This document shows, in pieces, positions 6,637 to 13,882 of a stretch of DNA of 64,000 bases. The notes beneath the pieces were generated by a model. The model did not search any database. It was given only the letters and a program-made list of their open reading frames with translations, and was not told the origin of the DNA. This DNA comes from Deltaproteobacteria bacterium. Lineage in GTDB: Bacteria; Desulfobacterota; Binatia; HRBIN30; JACQVA1. The translations under genes and the position numbers were made by a program. The stretch spans positions 1-64,000 of the forward strand of contig JACOST010000011.1 of assembly GCA_016178705.1 (NCBI GenBank), in the 5' to 3' direction. Positions within the stretch are counted from its first letter, which is position 1; each line of letters begins with the position of its first letter.

Positions 6637-7512
6637 ATGCGGTACGATCATCACGACGTGTATGTCGGCAAGGATGTGGGCGGGCGCGAGTGTGTCATCA
6701 CACCCGAACTGATCGCCACCTACGAAGCCGGCACGGGCGATCGCCATCCCTGGTACCACGACGCGTCGCCGTTCGGTGGGCCCGTCGCGCCGGCCCTACT
6801 GTTTCACTCCGAAGTGTATCGGCGTCTGAGCTGGTATCTGCCGAACCTGATCGGCAATCTGCACGCACGGCAGGAGTGGGAGTTCTTCGCCCCGATGCTG
6901 GTTGGCAACAGCGTGCGCACGCGCTCAACGGTGGTCGAGCGCTATCGCAAGCGCAATCGCGACTACATCGTCAACGAGGTGCTGATCACCGACAGCGACG
7001 GACGCTGGCTGCAACGCAGCCGAACGCACCAGAGCTTCCTGGTGCAAGAACCGATCGATCCAAACCTCGACGTGGTCGACAAGCAACGCGAGAAGCGCAG
7101 CGATCGCCGCTTCGACATCGGCGAGGGGCCGGGCGAAGCGATCGCGCCGGCGACCCGCGCGATCACGCTGGCGATGTGCGAGGCGTTTTCCGGACCCGAG
7201 AAGAACTACCACACCGACCGCGACATGGCGCGCATGCTCGGCTTCCCCGACGTCGTCGTGCAGGGGATGATGTCGATCTGTTTCGTCTCCGAGATCATGA
7301 CCAAAGCCTTCGGCGAAGGCTGGTTCCTCGGCGGCAAGTTGAGCGTCAATCTCGTCAACGTCGTGTGGGGAAACGACACCGTGACCACGCACGGCAAGAT
7401 CCGCGAGCGCAACGGCGAAGGCACGGCGACCCGCGTCCATCTCGATGTCTGGAGCGAGAAGGCCGACGCGACCAAAACGCTCATCGGCAGCGCGAGCGCA
7501 GTGCAGGCGTAG
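6637..7512 (+). CDS. MaoC-like double-hotdog dehydratase
   Basis: 291 residues with two consecutive hotdog-type halves. The N-terminal half has ITPELIATYEAGTGDRHPWY and FGGPVAPALLFHSE; the C-terminal half has ITLAMCEAFSGPEKNYHTD and GFPDVVVQGMMSICFVSEI, which matches the MaoC hydratase pattern (aspartate-x4-histidine followed by a PxxxxxG-M turn). Such proteins hydrate enoyl-CoA or act as (3R)-hydroxyacyl dehydratases. The ATG at 6637 has a GGAGGA ribosome binding site, so the longer upstream ORF through the palindrome is rejected. It stands alone. The natural substrate is unknown, but the acyl-CoA dehydrogenases elsewhere in the window make a lipid role plausible. Confidence 0.75.
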   Translation: MRYDHHDVYVGKDVGGRECVITPELIATYEAGTGDRHPWYHDASPFGGPVAPALLFHSEVYRRLSWYLPNLIGNLHARQEWEFFAPMLVGNSVRTRSTVVERYRKRNRDYIVNEVLITDSDGRWLQRSRTHQSFLVQEPIDPNLDVVDKQREKRSDRRFDIGEGPGEAIAPATRAITLAMCEAFSGPEKNYHTDRDMARMLGFPDVVVQGMMSICFVSEIMTKAFGEGWFLGGKLSVNLVNVVWGNDTVTTHGKIRERNGEGTATRVHLDVWSEKADATKTLIGSASAVQA

Positions 7513-7557
7513 AATCGTCACCTGCGCTCGCACGATCAACCGCGACGCGAGGATCGC

Positions 7558-9633
7558 TTACGCACCCGCACAGTCGTGCAACGCCGCATTGATCGCCTTG
7601 AGGAGGCAGTCGACGGTCACGTTACCGTCGTCGTTGCAAGCGAACGGCGGGCATCGATTGATGGGTGTGGCACCAAGAGCGATGTTCAGCCCGATCACCA
7701 GCTCGTCGATGGTCACCGTGTGGTCCCGATTGCAGTCGCCGGGACAGGCCGGAGGGCTCGGAGTTGTCGTTGGGCTTGGCGACCCGCTCGCTGTAGCGGT
7801 CGCTACCGCGATGGTCATCACCGCCCCCGTTTGTGTGGTGGTGTGAGTCGGCGTCGCCGTCAACATCTCGATGATGGTCGCACTCGGCGTCGGGGAAAGA
7901 TTCGGCGTCACCATCGCCGTTCGCACCGTCGCCGTTTGAGTGATGGCTGCACTCGGCGAGAGAGTCGGTGTCGTCGTCACTGTCGGGATGGTGGTCGCGC
8001 TCGGTGTGCGGAGCACCTGGCGTAGACCGAAGACGGTGACACTCTTGTTCCCTCCGACGTAAACCCTGCCGTTGGCGATCGTCGGCGAGACGAACTTGAC
8101 CGCCGGACTGGCGTCGTCGCGGCCGCCACTCAACTGACTGCTGTTGTACAGCTCAATCGACAAGTCGTTGGCGTCGTATGCACGCAGCACCGCCGGGCCG
8201 TTGCGCCCGAATGCGTCGGTCTGCACTGCCCAGACAATGGCATCGCGCGATCCGTTCGCCGAGACGCTCGGCGAGGCGCCGGGAAATCGCGAGGAAGCTG
8301 ACGCCTGTGAGACCGGTTCAGTCGACAACCGTCCGTCAGTGAGCCGAAACGCCTTCAGCACATCCGAGGCTGCCCAGTAGTACACCGTGCCGTTCCAGTA
8401 GGCCGGCATGCCGAAGGTGGGGCCCAGGATCTTTGAGAGCGACTGCACAATCTGGGAGTCATCGCTGCTGTTGAAGTGACCGAGATTGTCACGATCCACA
8501 AGATAGACGGTGCCTTCCTTGCCCGCGGCAACCGCGAGATGGGGATGCAGTCCGGGCTGATCCGGCAGCAGCAACACTCCGGTGGAGCCAAAATCCAGGT
8601 CGCTCGCGCTTAGTGCCGCTTGATTGAACGGTGTGAAGTAGTCGATCAGTTGCAGACCGCCACTGGTGTTCAGCTTGAGCAAGCTGTCACCGAAGTCGCG
8701 TCCGTCGGTGGCGGCGTCGAACGTGCCGTTGCCGGTTGCCCCATAAAGATAGCCGTCGGCATCGGTCGACAGGCCGGCGCCGCTCTGCCAGATCCCGCCG
8801 GCTTTTCCGTCAGGAGTGGCGTTGAATACGGCGACTTGCTCCAGCGTCATCGCGTCGTAGCCGATGATCCATCCGTGAAACGGCTTGGCGTCGCCGTGTG
8901 ACGCCCACGCGATGTACACAGCGCCGTCATGCAATAGCAGACCCGCCCGTTGATTCTCACGGAGCGGGTTGAAGCTCAGGATGCCGCCGACGTTGTCCGG
9001 GCCGGTGCTGGGAATCTCAGCCGCGATCGTCACCGGTCCGCCGAACTTCTCCGCGCCGGTCGCCAAGTCCAACGCGTGGAGGCGCTGCGCGTAGCCGCCA
9101 GGCTCCTTGGTTCTAGAGACTACGTACAGCGTCTCGGTCATCGCATCGATGACCGGCGTCCCCGTGATGCCGATTTCAGGCGAGATATCTGGGCTGCCGC
9201 CTACGTCGGCGTTGGGAATCGTGGTGATTCCCGCGGCTGGATCGAGGAAGCTGTTGTGCCACAGCGGGACGCTGGCAGCGTCGGCGCTATCGGCATCGAA
9301 CGCGTAGACGCTGTCATGTTGCGTGGCGACATAGACGACGTTGCGCGCGCCGACCTCGGGAATGAGCATGTCAGGAACGTACAGCGGCTGCGCGTAGACG
9401 GCGCCATCGACTGAGTAACGGAACAGGCGGCCGAAATCGGCCACGTTCACATTCTCCGGCGTGAGCACCGCCTCGACGAGGTTTTGTCCCGTGCGCGCGT
9501 TGTCGTTGTGATGCGTCAGCATGCTGACTTGGCCGCCGACGGGTGGCGCAAGCAGCAGTGCAGCCAGCGCGATGCTGGCGTTGACCGCACGTGGATAAAA
9601 CCTCCCTCGACCTGGATTGGCATCCCAGTGCAT
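7558..9633 (-). CDS. Secreted PQQ-like beta-propeller protein with dockerin-like C-terminus
   Basis: 691 residues. A Sec signal peptide (hydrophobic NASIALAALLLAPPVGG) leads to about 520 residues with propeller-type repeats (NVVYVATQHDSVYAFDAD, TLYVVSRTKEPGGY, YLYGATGNGTFD, TVYYWAAS, GRVYVGGNK), as in PQQ-like quinoprotein folds. A roughly 85-residue Thr/Pro/Ser-rich linker follows. The last 46 residues hold two calcium-loop-like units: CPGDCNRDHTVTIDELVIGL, then CNDDGNVTVDCLLKAINAAL. These resemble type I dockerin loops but are Cys-rich. The layout suggests an exported, possibly surface-attached protein. No PQQ-dehydrogenase active site was identified, so enzymatic activity is doubtful. Confidence 0.75.
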   Translation of the reverse strand: MHWDANPGRGRFYPRAVNASIALAALLLAPPVGGQVSMLTHHNDNARTGQNLVEAVLTPENVNVADFGRLFRYSVDGAVYAQPLYVPDMLIPEVGARNVVYVATQHDSVYAFDADSADAASVPLWHNSFLDPAAGITTIPNADVGGSPDISPEIGITGTPVIDAMTETLYVVSRTKEPGGYAQRLHALDLATGAEKFGGPVTIAAEIPSTGPDNVGGILSFNPLRENQRAGLLLHDGAVYIAWASHGDAKPFHGWIIGYDAMTLEQVAVFNATPDGKAGGIWQSGAGLSTDADGYLYGATGNGTFDAATDGRDFGDSLLKLNTSGGLQLIDYFTPFNQAALSASDLDFGSTGVLLLPDQPGLHPHLAVAAGKEGTVYLVDRDNLGHFNSSDDSQIVQSLSKILGPTFGMPAYWNGTVYYWAASDVLKAFRLTDGRLSTEPVSQASASSRFPGASPSVSANGSRDAIVWAVQTDAFGRNGPAVLRAYDANDLSIELYNSSQLSGGRDDASPAVKFVSPTIANGRVYVGGNKSVTVFGLRQVLRTPSATTIPTVTTTPTLSPSAAITQTATVRTAMVTPNLSPTPSATIIEMLTATPTHTTTQTGAVMTIAVATATASGSPSPTTTPSPPACPGDCNRDHTVTIDELVIGLNIALGATPINRCPPFACNDDGNVTVDCLLKAINAALHDCAGA

Positions 9634-9812
9634 TGCGCATCAGCCTCGGGACGGGCCGCATGGGCTCAACGACACGATCATGACGCGAGGTCCCGGCACA
9701 TAAGGCGCACGCCCGCGAACGATCTGCAAGACAATTTCCCGGCAAGAAAATTGACTTCACCGGCACCGGTCATTAGACTCCGGCCTCACTTCAGCGGAGA
9801 GGAATCGCAGGC

Positions 9813-10655
9813 ATGGCTTTGAAACATGTGGTGGTCGGCGTGGTGTTCGGCGTGGTGTTCGGCGTCGTGTTCGGAATGATCGCGTTGCTGGGGGCATCGG
9901 CGGCGCACGCGGGGTGGGTGATCGAGGAATCCAACATTACGACCAGGCCGAAGGGCGAGCCCGGCCCGGCCGAACCGGCAACCACGCGCATCTCACAAGG
10001 ACGCATGCGCATCACCCAGCCGAGCACCATCACCGTGCAGGACCAGGTCAAGCAGCGCTTCACCATCTTCGTGACTGACCGCAACACCTACTGGAGCGGA
10101 ACGGTGGACGAGTACGTCGCCGAGATCGGCGCCGACCGCCACCCAGCCAAGCCCAGCGCGAACGTGACGAAGAAAGAACAGAAGAATGCTGCGCCAGCCA
10201 AGCGACCGCGAAAGTCACCGCTCGATGTCGCCAATCTTCCCAAGATCACGATCCGCAAGTTCGACGAGCACGCGAAAATCGCCGGCTACGACACCACGCT
10301 CTACCAGATCGACAGCAACGGGAAGCGCTTCCAAGAAATCTGGATGACCGACGCGATCAATATGAAGGACGATCTCGATCCCAAGCGCTACAACGAATAC
10401 CAGCTCAAGCTCTCTGCGATGATGCGCGGCGCAGCGGCGCCGAGCTTCAACGCCCTCTATCGCAGCCCCGAGTATCTGACGCTGATGCAGTCGGGCTTCC
10501 CGCTCAAGACCACCGTCTATCACATCGCCGGCAGCTACACGCGCGAGGTTCGCAGCATCACCAAAGCCGACGTCAGCGACGGCGATTTCGAGCTGCCGAG
10601 TACCGCACAGCAAACCTCGCTCAACGATCTGTTCGGCCCGCCGCCGAGCAAGTAG
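9813..10655 (+). CDS. Secreted DUF4412-type protein
   Basis: 280 residues with a signal peptide ending near ASAAHA-G. The mature part starts GWVIEESNITTR and continues with beta-rich sequence (RISQGRMRITQPSTITVQD, RFTIFVTDRNTYWSGTVDEY), the usual pattern of DUF4412 proteins of unknown function. A Lys/Ala/Pro-rich linker (about residues 110-130) separates a second domain with KITIRKFDEHAKIAGYDTTLYQ. The signal peptide's GVVFGVVFGVVFG comes from a 12-base tandem DNA repeat. It is divergent from the beta-propeller gene across a 179-bp gap. No reaction can be assigned. Confidence 0.65.
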   Translation: MALKHVVVGVVFGVVFGVVFGMIALLGASAAHAGWVIEESNITTRPKGEPGPAEPATTRISQGRMRITQPSTITVQDQVKQRFTIFVTDRNTYWSGTVDEYVAEIGADRHPAKPSANVTKKEQKNAAPAKRPRKSPLDVANLPKITIRKFDEHAKIAGYDTTLYQIDSNGKRFQEIWMTDAINMKDDLDPKRYNEYQLKLSAMMRGAAAPSFNALYRSPEYLTLMQSGFPLKTTVYHIAGSYTREVRSITKADVSDGDFELPSTAQQTSLNDLFGPPPSK

Positions 10656-10663
10656 GCGACTCC

Positions 10664-11122
10664 ATGCTGGCTCCTGGAGATGTCGCCCCTGACTTCAGCG
10701 CCACGCTCGCGGACGGACGCGTCGTCCGCTTGCGCGACTTTCGCGGCCAACGCCACGTCGTGCTGTACTTCTTTCCCAAGGCCTTCACCCCGGGGTGCAC
10801 GCGCGAGACGTGCACCTTCCGCGATCAGTACGCGGATCTGCGCGATCTGGGTGCCGAGGTCATCGGCGTGAGTCTCGACACGCCGGCGAAGCAGGCCGAG
10901 TTCGCCAAAGCCCAGGGGGCCGAGTTCCCGATGATCGGCGACCCGTCCAAAGAGATCGGCCGCGCCTACGACGTCCTGCGTTTGGGCGGCTGGTTGTTGG
11001 CCAAGCGCGTCACCTTTGTCATCGACAAGCACGGGATCATTCGCAACGTGATCCACGCCGAGTTCGACGTCAATCACCACATCAACGCCGCGCGGCAAAC
11101 GCTGCGCGAACTCGACGCGTGA
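10664..11122 (+). CDS. bcp: Thioredoxin-dependent peroxiredoxin (BCP/PrxQ type)
   Basis: 152 residues, full length for the family. The peroxidatic cysteine lies in FTPGCTRETCTFRD (Cys45), with the resolving cysteine five residues on (Cys50), the CX4C arrangement of the BCP/PrxQ class. It reduces hydrogen peroxide and alkyl hydroperoxides using thioredoxin, in the cytoplasm (no signal peptide). The start lies 8 bases after the DUF4412 gene. Its stop overlaps the GTG start of a Rieske protein by 4 bases, suggesting coupled expression. Confidence 0.9.
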   Translation: MLAPGDVAPDFSATLADGRVVRLRDFRGQRHVVLYFFPKAFTPGCTRETCTFRDQYADLRDLGAEVIGVSLDTPAKQAEFAKAQGAEFPMIGDPSKEIGRAYDVLRLGGWLLAKRVTFVIDKHGIIRNVIHAEFDVNHHINAARQTLRELDA

Positions 11123-11508
11123 GCACCGGCGCCATTACCGTCACCATCGCTCGGCGCGATGAGTTGGCGCCCGGCGAGACCAAAAAATTCTTCCTCGATT
11201 GCGACGGCTTCACGATCGAATGCTTCGTCATCAATCACGCGGGCGCGCTGCATGCGTGGATCAACCGCTGCCGCCACGTGCCGATGACGATGGACTGGAT
11301 CGAAAATCAGTTTCTCACCGACGATGGCCAGTACATCCAGTGCGCGACTCACGGCGCCTGCTACGAACCGGCGACCGGCGAGTGTGTCGGCGGCCCGCCG
11401 CTCGGCAAGGTTTTGATTCGCGTACCGCTCGAGATCGTCGGCGACGACGTGCGGGCTACCTGTCCGCCCGATGCGATTTCAGACGATTTGCGACGACAAC
11501 CAGGATAG
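11119..11508 (+). CDS. Rieske [2Fe-2S] protein
   Basis: 129 residues from a GTG that overlaps the peroxiredoxin stop (GTGA). The two cluster-binding boxes are visible: CRHVPM, then 20 or so residues later CATHGACYEP, giving the C-x-H...C-x2-H ligands. The GGPPLGKVLIRVPLEI ending is typical of small soluble Rieske ferredoxins. It lacks a signal peptide and catalytic domain, so it is most likely an electron carrier. The tight coupling to a peroxiredoxin hints that it serves redox repair, but the redox partner is unknown. Confidence 0.85.
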   Translation: MSTGAITVTIARRDELAPGETKKFFLDCDGFTIECFVINHAGALHAWINRCRHVPMTMDWIENQFLTDDGQYIQCATHGACYEPATGECVGGPPLGKVLIRVPLEIVGDDVRATCPPDAISDDLRRQPG

Positions 11509-11514
11509 TGACGG

Positions 11515-11645
11515 CCCTCGATACGATCGCTTCGCGATCTACTCGGGCAAACGGATTGTGAAAATAGATGAAACAACCGCTTCCCCGAGTAGCGGTCCAG
11601 AGTAGAAACCGAAGGCTTCGTATCGAAGGGCTGCGTATCGAGGGG
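11515..11645. repeat. Dispersed palindrome family B, copy 1
   Basis: The outer arms are CCCTCGATACG (11515-11525) and CGTATCGAGGG (from 11634). Inner sequences include CGCGATCTACTCGGG and GAAGGCTTCGTATCGAAG. A second copy with the same order of blocks lies at 54301-54436. It fills the gap between the Rieske gene and the small minus-strand gene at 11675. It is non-coding and looks like a REP/MITE-type element. Confidence 0.75.
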
Positions 11646-11674
11646 TCACCGCTTGCGCAAAGCAATTCCCAAGC

Positions 11675-11920
11675 TCACTCCGGCTCGTCGCCGAAGTGAG
11701 CGCGAACGATACGCTCCTTGAGGTACTCGAGCGTGCCGAGGTCTTCGACGATGTCCCCGCCGGTGTCATAGAAGAAGATCTCGCCGTTCTTATTGCGGCC
11801 CACCGCCACCAGCCACTCCAACTCATCGCGATCTTCGAGCAGGTAGTTAATCGTCTGAGCGACCCCTTTGCCGGGGATGATTGTGACTTTCGGTTTGAGG
11901 GATTTCTGTTCCTTAGCCAT
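11675..11920 (-). CDS. Small conserved-looking hypothetical protein
   Basis: 81 residues with mixed alpha/beta pattern: a basic start (MAKEQKSLKPKVTIIPG), then GVAQTINYLLEDRDELEWLV and GEIFFYDTGGDIVEDLGTL. No family is recognised. Codon use looks like ordinary coding sequence with no low-complexity, and the ORF has a clear end, so it is probably real. It stands alone between a palindromic repeat and the RlmD/RumA gene. Confidence 0.5.
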   Translation of the reverse strand: MAKEQKSLKPKVTIIPGKGVAQTINYLLEDRDELEWLVAVGRNKNGEIFFYDTGGDIVEDLGTLEYLKERIVRAHFGDEPE

Positions 11921-12011
11921 ACGGCAGCCTACCTCGCTCGCGTGAGTTCAAAGCATGATGCCCGCGCGCCGACTCACACCGCGGCGACGCTACACCAGCA
12001 CCGGGTCCCTA

Positions 12012-13289
12012 TCAAGCCAGAGTTTTCAGAGTCGCAAGCACGACGGTTTCCACGTGATAGGTTTGCGGAAACAGATCGATGGGCTGCACGCGTGCGATGT
12101 GGTAACGCGCGGCCAGCGCACGCAGATCGCGCGCCAGTGTCGCCGGATCGCAGGAGACATAGACGATGCGCGTCGGTGCGAGTTCGAGCAGCGCCGCCAT
12201 CACTTCCGCCGCGCCGCTACGCGGCGGGTCGAGCACGACGACGTCGTAGCGCTCGCCCCGGCGCAGCGCCGTGGCGACGCCGTCGGCCGCCGACGCCGAA
12301 CGGAACTCGCAATTCGTCTCGTGCAACGCGCGGACATTCGCGATGCCGTCTTCGATCGCGAGTTCGCTCTGCTCGACGGCAACCACTCGCGCAACGCGAC
12401 GGGAGATCGGGAAACTGAGGTTGCCAGCCCCCGCGAACAACTCAAGGACACGCTGATCGGGCTCGAACGCGCCCGCATCCAGCACCGCTTGCAGCAGCAA
12501 ACGATTGCCCGCGCGACTCACCTGCGTGAAGGTACCGGCGCGCACGATCCAGCGCAGACCGGGTTCAAGGTCGAGCGCGCAGCGCTCGTCACCCCAGGCG
12601 CGGCGGCTGCGCTTGGCGCGCAGCACCAGGCCGGCCACGCGCGGCCGCGCACGCAAGAATGCGTCACACACCGCGTCGTCGGCGCTGGCAAGCGTCCCGC
12701 TGGCCTCGCCCGCGAACACCCAGCGTTGACCGTCCGCCGCCGCGAAGATCTCGATCCGGTTCACGGCGCTACGCAGTTGCGCTGTCCATTCGGCCGCGAC
12801 CGGAATCGCGTCGTCGAGCAGCGGCTCGCCGAGCAGGCAGCGCGTTACCGGCACCAGTTCGTAGGTACCGCCGGCAAAGAAGCCGACCTGCTGGTGATCG
12901 ACGCGCAGACTCAGGCGATGGCGATAGCCAAACTCCGCCGGCGCGGCGGAAATAGACCGCCAGTCGGTGTGCGTCAGATCGACCGCGCGCGTGAGCTGGT
13001 CCCGCACGTTCTTTTCTTTCGCGCGCAACTGCGCCGCGTAGTCGATGTGCTGCCACGGACAGCCGCCGCAGCGCGGCAGATAGGGACAAGGCGGCACGCG
13101 CCGGTCGGGCGACGGCTGCACGACCGCAGTCACGTCGGCATACGCGAAGGTGCGACGCTCTTCACGGATCGCCACCTCGACCTCGTCCCCCGGTACCGCA
13201 GCACGGACGAACAACACCTTGCCGTCGCGCCGTGCGATCGCGTGAGGTCCGTAGCTCAAGCCGGTAATCCGCACCGCCGCATCACCCAT
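12012..13289 (-). CDS. rlmD: 23S rRNA (uracil-C5)-methyltransferase, RlmD/RumA family
   Basis: 425 residues. An N-terminal TRAM-type RNA-binding domain (about 1-60) is followed by the iron-sulfur cysteines in CPYLPRCGGCPWQH (68, 74, 77; a fourth probably in TRCLLGE). The SAM-binding motif LELFAGAGNLSFP comes next, then DPPRSGA and the catalytic cysteine in YVSCDPATLARD. The enzyme methylates uridine C5 in 23S rRNA; RlmD versus RlmC or a dual enzyme cannot be settled from sequence alone. Length is normal. It is divergent from the GNAT-GDH operon across about 90 bp. Confidence 0.85.
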   Translation of the reverse strand: MGDAAVRITGLSYGPHAIARRDGKVLFVRAAVPGDEVEVAIREERRTFAYADVTAVVQPSPDRRVPPCPYLPRCGGCPWQHIDYAAQLRAKEKNVRDQLTRAVDLTHTDWRSISAAPAEFGYRHRLSLRVDHQQVGFFAGGTYELVPVTRCLLGEPLLDDAIPVAAEWTAQLRSAVNRIEIFAAADGQRWVFAGEASGTLASADDAVCDAFLRARPRVAGLVLRAKRSRRAWGDERCALDLEPGLRWIVRAGTFTQVSRAGNRLLLQAVLDAGAFEPDQRVLELFAGAGNLSFPISRRVARVVAVEQSELAIEDGIANVRALHETNCEFRSASAADGVATALRRGERYDVVVLDPPRSGAAEVMAALLELAPTRIVYVSCDPATLARDLRALAARYHIARVQPIDLFPQTYHVETVVLATLKTLA

Positions 13290-13380
13290 GGTGCAGCCAT
13301 ACTAGAGGACCCGCAGAAACTGTAGGGGCGATGCAATGGGCGTTTCACGCCTCCACGCGAGTTTGGTACAGTCAGCCGTC

Positions 13381-13857
13381 ATGGTACCGCGACCGATTCG
13401 AATTCGCCGCGGGCGGCGTACAGACTTTACAGCGGTGATGGCGCTGCTGGCCACCACCAACGCCGCCCTGCCGTCACCCGATCGCGCAACGCTGCGCCGC
13501 TTCCGCCATCTGGTCGCCGACCTCGGCACCGACTTCTACTTGGCCACGGTCGATGAACGAATCGCGGGCGTCGCCCACATCACCTACGCGCGCCAACTGG
13601 CCGATCGGCCGATCGCGACTCTCGCGACGTTGATCGTAGCGCCGGGCGAGCAGCACGATGGCATCAGCAGCGCGTTGCTGCGCTTCGCCGTCGAGCGTGC
13701 CCGCAAGCGCGCTTGCAGCGGATTGCGCTGCGCAGTCCGCGATGATCGTGACCCCGACGCTGCGGAATTTCTCACGCACGCCGGCGCCGCCGCGGCCGGT
13801 CGTCTCTTCGAGCTACCGTTGCCCGAGGCAGCGACCGGCGAGCCACTCGAAGCGTAA
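13381..13857 (+). CDS. GNAT-family acetyltransferase
   Basis: 158 residues from the ATG at 13381. The GNAT core is recognisable: IRIRRGRRTDFTAVMALL, DFYLATVDERIAGVAHITY, then ATLATLIVAPGEQHDGISSA (motif A, the acetyl-CoA loop, here with GEQHDG rather than the canonical Q/RxxGxG/A) and LLRFAVERARKRACSGLRC. The weak motif A makes the substrate, and perhaps activity, uncertain. An in-frame ATG at 13336 exists but lies in a truncated intergenic repeat (TGTAGGGGCGATGCA). It precedes the GDH gene by 25 bases and is probably in the same operon. Confidence 0.65.
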   Translation: MVPRPIRIRRGRRTDFTAVMALLATTNAALPSPDRATLRRFRHLVADLGTDFYLATVDERIAGVAHITYARQLADRPIATLATLIVAPGEQHDGISSALLRFAVERARKRACSGLRCAVRDDRDPDAAEFLTHAGAAAAGRLFELPLPEAATGEPLEA

Positions 13858-13882
13858 GCAGGCACTAGAGGAAGGATACGGC

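Noticed and set aside
11955-13325. 456-codon plus-strand ORF opposite rlmD
   Set aside because: Antisense to a full-length RlmD/RumA with all motifs; Arg-rich and domain-free.
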